64,000 bases of DNA from Roseibium album (GTDB lineage Bacteria > Pseudomonadota > Alphaproteobacteria > Rhizobiales > Stappiaceae): positions 124,001-188,000 of the forward strand of contig NZ_CXWE01000006.1 of assembly GCF_001404515.1 (NCBI RefSeq), written 5' to 3'. The notes beneath the pieces are model-generated. The model had not been told where the DNA came from. It ran no database searches and worked only from the letters and a program-made list of their open reading frames with translations. A program made the position numbers and the translations under genes. How positions within the stretch are numbered: position 1 is the stretch's first letter; each line of letters begins with the position of its first letter. Positions 62,378 to 64,000 of this stretch are shown one piece after another.

Positions 62378-64000
62378 TCATGCCTCCTGCCGGTAGAAAT
62401 GATCTTCGCCTGCCCCCAGCCATGCCTCCACTTCGGGTGTAAAACCAATAGGGCGCACCAGGGAAGGCATCGCACGGGAATCGATGCTGTATTCGGCACG
62501 ACGGCGTTCAAGTGAAGGGACGGCCTCGATCAGCTGCCTGGTGTATCTGTGGCGCGGGTTCGCCAGCAACTCACGGGCATCGCCAATTTCAACGATTTCT
62601 CCGGCATAAACCACGGCAATGCGGTGCGCGATGCGCTCGACCACGGCCATGTCATGGGTCACGAAGAGATAAGCCAGGCCAAATTCCCGCTGCAGGTCAA
62701 TCAACAGATCGAGCACTTTCGCCTGGACAGAGACATCGAGAGCCGAAACCGCTTCGTCCAGTACCAGAACGGAAGGCTTCAGCATGAGTGCCCGGGCGAT
62801 GCAGACCCGTTGCCTTTGACCACCTGAAAATTCATGCGGATAGCGCGTGAGGCTGTCGGCGGGCAAGCCGACACGGCTCAGCAGTAATTCCATCCGGGTG
62901 ATGGCCTCTTCATCAATACGGCGCCCCACAGCGGTTATGGGTTCCGCAAGGATACTTTGGACAGTGAGACGTGGATTCAATGAGGCATTTGGATTCTGGA
63001 ACACCATTTGTGTCGGTTTTTCGGTGCCGCCAATCCGAGTCCGATCGACCTGGGTCACGCCGCTGGTCGGCTTGACGAGGTCTAGAATGGCGCGCGCGGT
63101 CGTCGATTTTCCAGATCCGGATTCGCCGACAATTCCAAGCGTCTCGCCAGCCCTCAACTCAAACGAAACTCGCTCGACGGCGTGGATGTTGCCTGTGTGC
63201 TTGCGGAACAGGCCCGTACGAACCGGAAAACGGACGCTCAGATCTTCAACCTTCAGCACTCGATCCGCAGAGGCTTTGTCGCTCCGGACCGATTTGCCGT
63301 CCGAAAAGTGGGGAACAGCGCTCAAGAGGTGCCGGGTATAGGGATGCTGCGGGTTGTCCAGGATCTTGTCGAGTGGTCCCTGCTCCACCACTTTGCCATC
63401 TTGCATGACCATGATCCGGTCAGCGATACCGGCGACGAGGCCGATGTCATGGGTAATGAATATCATCCCCGTCCCGGTCTCGCGCTTCATCTGGGAAAGC
63501 AATCCCATGATCTGCGCCTGGATTGTCACATCAAGCGCGGTTGTCGGTTCATCCGCAATCAGAATCCGTGGGTTTGAGGCGAGCGCGATCGCGATCATCA
63601 CGCGCTGAAGCATGCCACCGGAAAGCTGATGCGGCGCATAGCCAAGACGCCGGGCGGCATCGGGTATACGCACACGTTCCAGGGCCTTGCACGCAGCTTC
63701 CCTTGCCTCTGCCCTGGTTAGCCCCTGCTGAAGCCGGAAGATCTCTTCAATCTGCGCGCCGATCGTCATCACCGGGTTGAGCGATGTCATCGGCTCTTGA
63801 AATATCATGCCGATTTCGCGGCCACGGATCTGTTCCAGTTCACTCTCGGCAGCCGAGGCAAGGTCCAGCGACGCGCCATCGGAACGCGTGTAACTGATCG
63901 AACCGCCGGTGATCCGGCCGCCGCCATAGTCTACGAGGCGGTTCACAGCCATGGATGTTACAGATTTTCCCGACCCGGTTTCGCCGACGATGGCCAGGGT
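62378..64000 (-). CDS. Fused tandem ATPase of a peptide/dipeptide ABC transporter, 5' end outside window
   Basis: 541 visible codons, open through the right edge. The first ATPase has Walker A GETGSGKS (63962-63985, upstream of the first in-window ATG at 63952), signature LSGGMLQRVMIA and Walker B LIADEPTTALD. The second has GESGSGKST, FSGGQRQRVCIA and VLVLDEAVSALD, ending with an oligopeptide C-terminal region. This is the DppD-DppF type fused in one chain, as in YejF-like proteins. The upstream permease and binding-protein genes are presumably beyond the edge. Import of muropeptides or oligopeptides is inferred from the operon. Confidence 0.9.
   Translation of the reverse strand, partial: TLAIVGETGSGKSVTSMAVNRLVDYGGGRITGGSISYTRSDGASLDLASAAESELEQIRGREIGMIFQEPMTSLNPVMTIGAQIEEIFRLQQGLTRAEAREAACKALERVRIPDAARRLGYAPHQLSGGMLQRVMIAIALASNPRILIADEPTTALDVTIQAQIMGLLSQMKRETGTGMIFITHDIGLVAGIADRIMVMQDGKVVEQGPLDKILDNPQHPYTRHLLSAVPHFSDGKSVRSDKASADRVLKVEDLSVRFPVRTGLFRKHTGNIHAVERVSFELRAGETLGIVGESGSGKSTTARAILDLVKPTSGVTQVDRTRIGGTEKPTQMVFQNPNASLNPRLTVQSILAEPITAVGRRIDEEAITRMELLLSRVGLPADSLTRYPHEFSGGQRQRVCIARALMLKPSVLVLDEAVSALDVSVQAKVLDLLIDLQREFGLAYLFVTHDMAVVERIAHRIAVVYAGEIVEIGDARELLANPRHRYTRQLIEAVPSLERRRAEYSIDSRAMPSLVRPIGFTPEVEAWLGAGEDHFYRQEA

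Overview
The window looks like chromosome from an alphaproteobacterium, probably a marine member of the Rhizobiales/Rhodobacterales border group such as Stappiaceae (Labrenzia/Roseibium-like). This is inferred from protein flavour (TIGR02281 aspartic protease, DUF1289, cobT/cobS, a stachydrine/betaine-type Rieske demethylase, PleC/DivJ-like kinase, FecR+CHASE2 pair), moderately high GC and short intergenic spaces. No rRNA, tRNA, CRISPR array, insertion sequence, integrase or phage gene was seen.

Layout. 0-3.3 kb: a FecR protein with an Asn/Gly repeat tail and a CHASE2-PAS-GGDEF-EAL protein running off the left edge. 3.8-10.1 kb: a YceI / cytochrome b561 / YceI trio, class I fumarase, a DUF1963 protein and an L,D-transpeptidase, separated by good terminators. 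10.2-18.2 kb: small regulated stress or detoxification cassettes, each with its own regulator and visible palindromes (TetR with DUF1348 and a PNPOx-like protein; ArsR with SRPBCC and cupin; MarR with a Tat nitroreductase-like protein), plus photolyase, DUF971 and an orphan DnaB-like ATPase. 18.3-27.9 kb: molybdenum cofactor genes in two blocks (moaA alone; fdhD-mobA-mobB-moeA overlapping), with an MFS exporter, Mrp ATPase, SDR, GNAT and BLUF photoreceptor between.

27.9-45 kb: Tat MBL hydrolase and LysR, GST, an amino-acid ABC transporter lacking its ATPase, a MetC-like PLP enzyme with a GcvA-like LysR, a 50-residue microprotein, an HIBADH-like dehydrogenase, AlkD, a three-gene betaine-type demethylation operon (dgcA-, gbcA- and gbcB-like) with a divergent TetR and twin operators, a GT87 membrane protein and an Lrp regulator. 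45-53 kb: UDG, an orphan histidine kinase, divergent cobT/cobS, a DUF900 lipoprotein, a 59-residue DUF1289 protein coupled to a membrane aspartic protease, and dusA. 53.2-57.5 kb: OsmC, flavin monooxygenase-like, nitronate monooxygenase-like, HxlR and AhpD-like genes forming an oxidative or detoxification cassette.

57.6-64 kb is the most striking part: a very tight minus-strand operon (gaps of 5 bp or less, or overlaps) that reads from the right edge: fused two-ATPase peptide ABC protein, class C beta-lactamase-like serine hydrolase, AnmK fused to a GNAT acetyltransferase, MurA, and a BadF/NagK-type sugar kinase. Together these suggest import and recycling of cell-wall fragments. The AnmK-GNAT fusion and the presence of a MurA in a scavenging operon are the best candidates for something undescribed.
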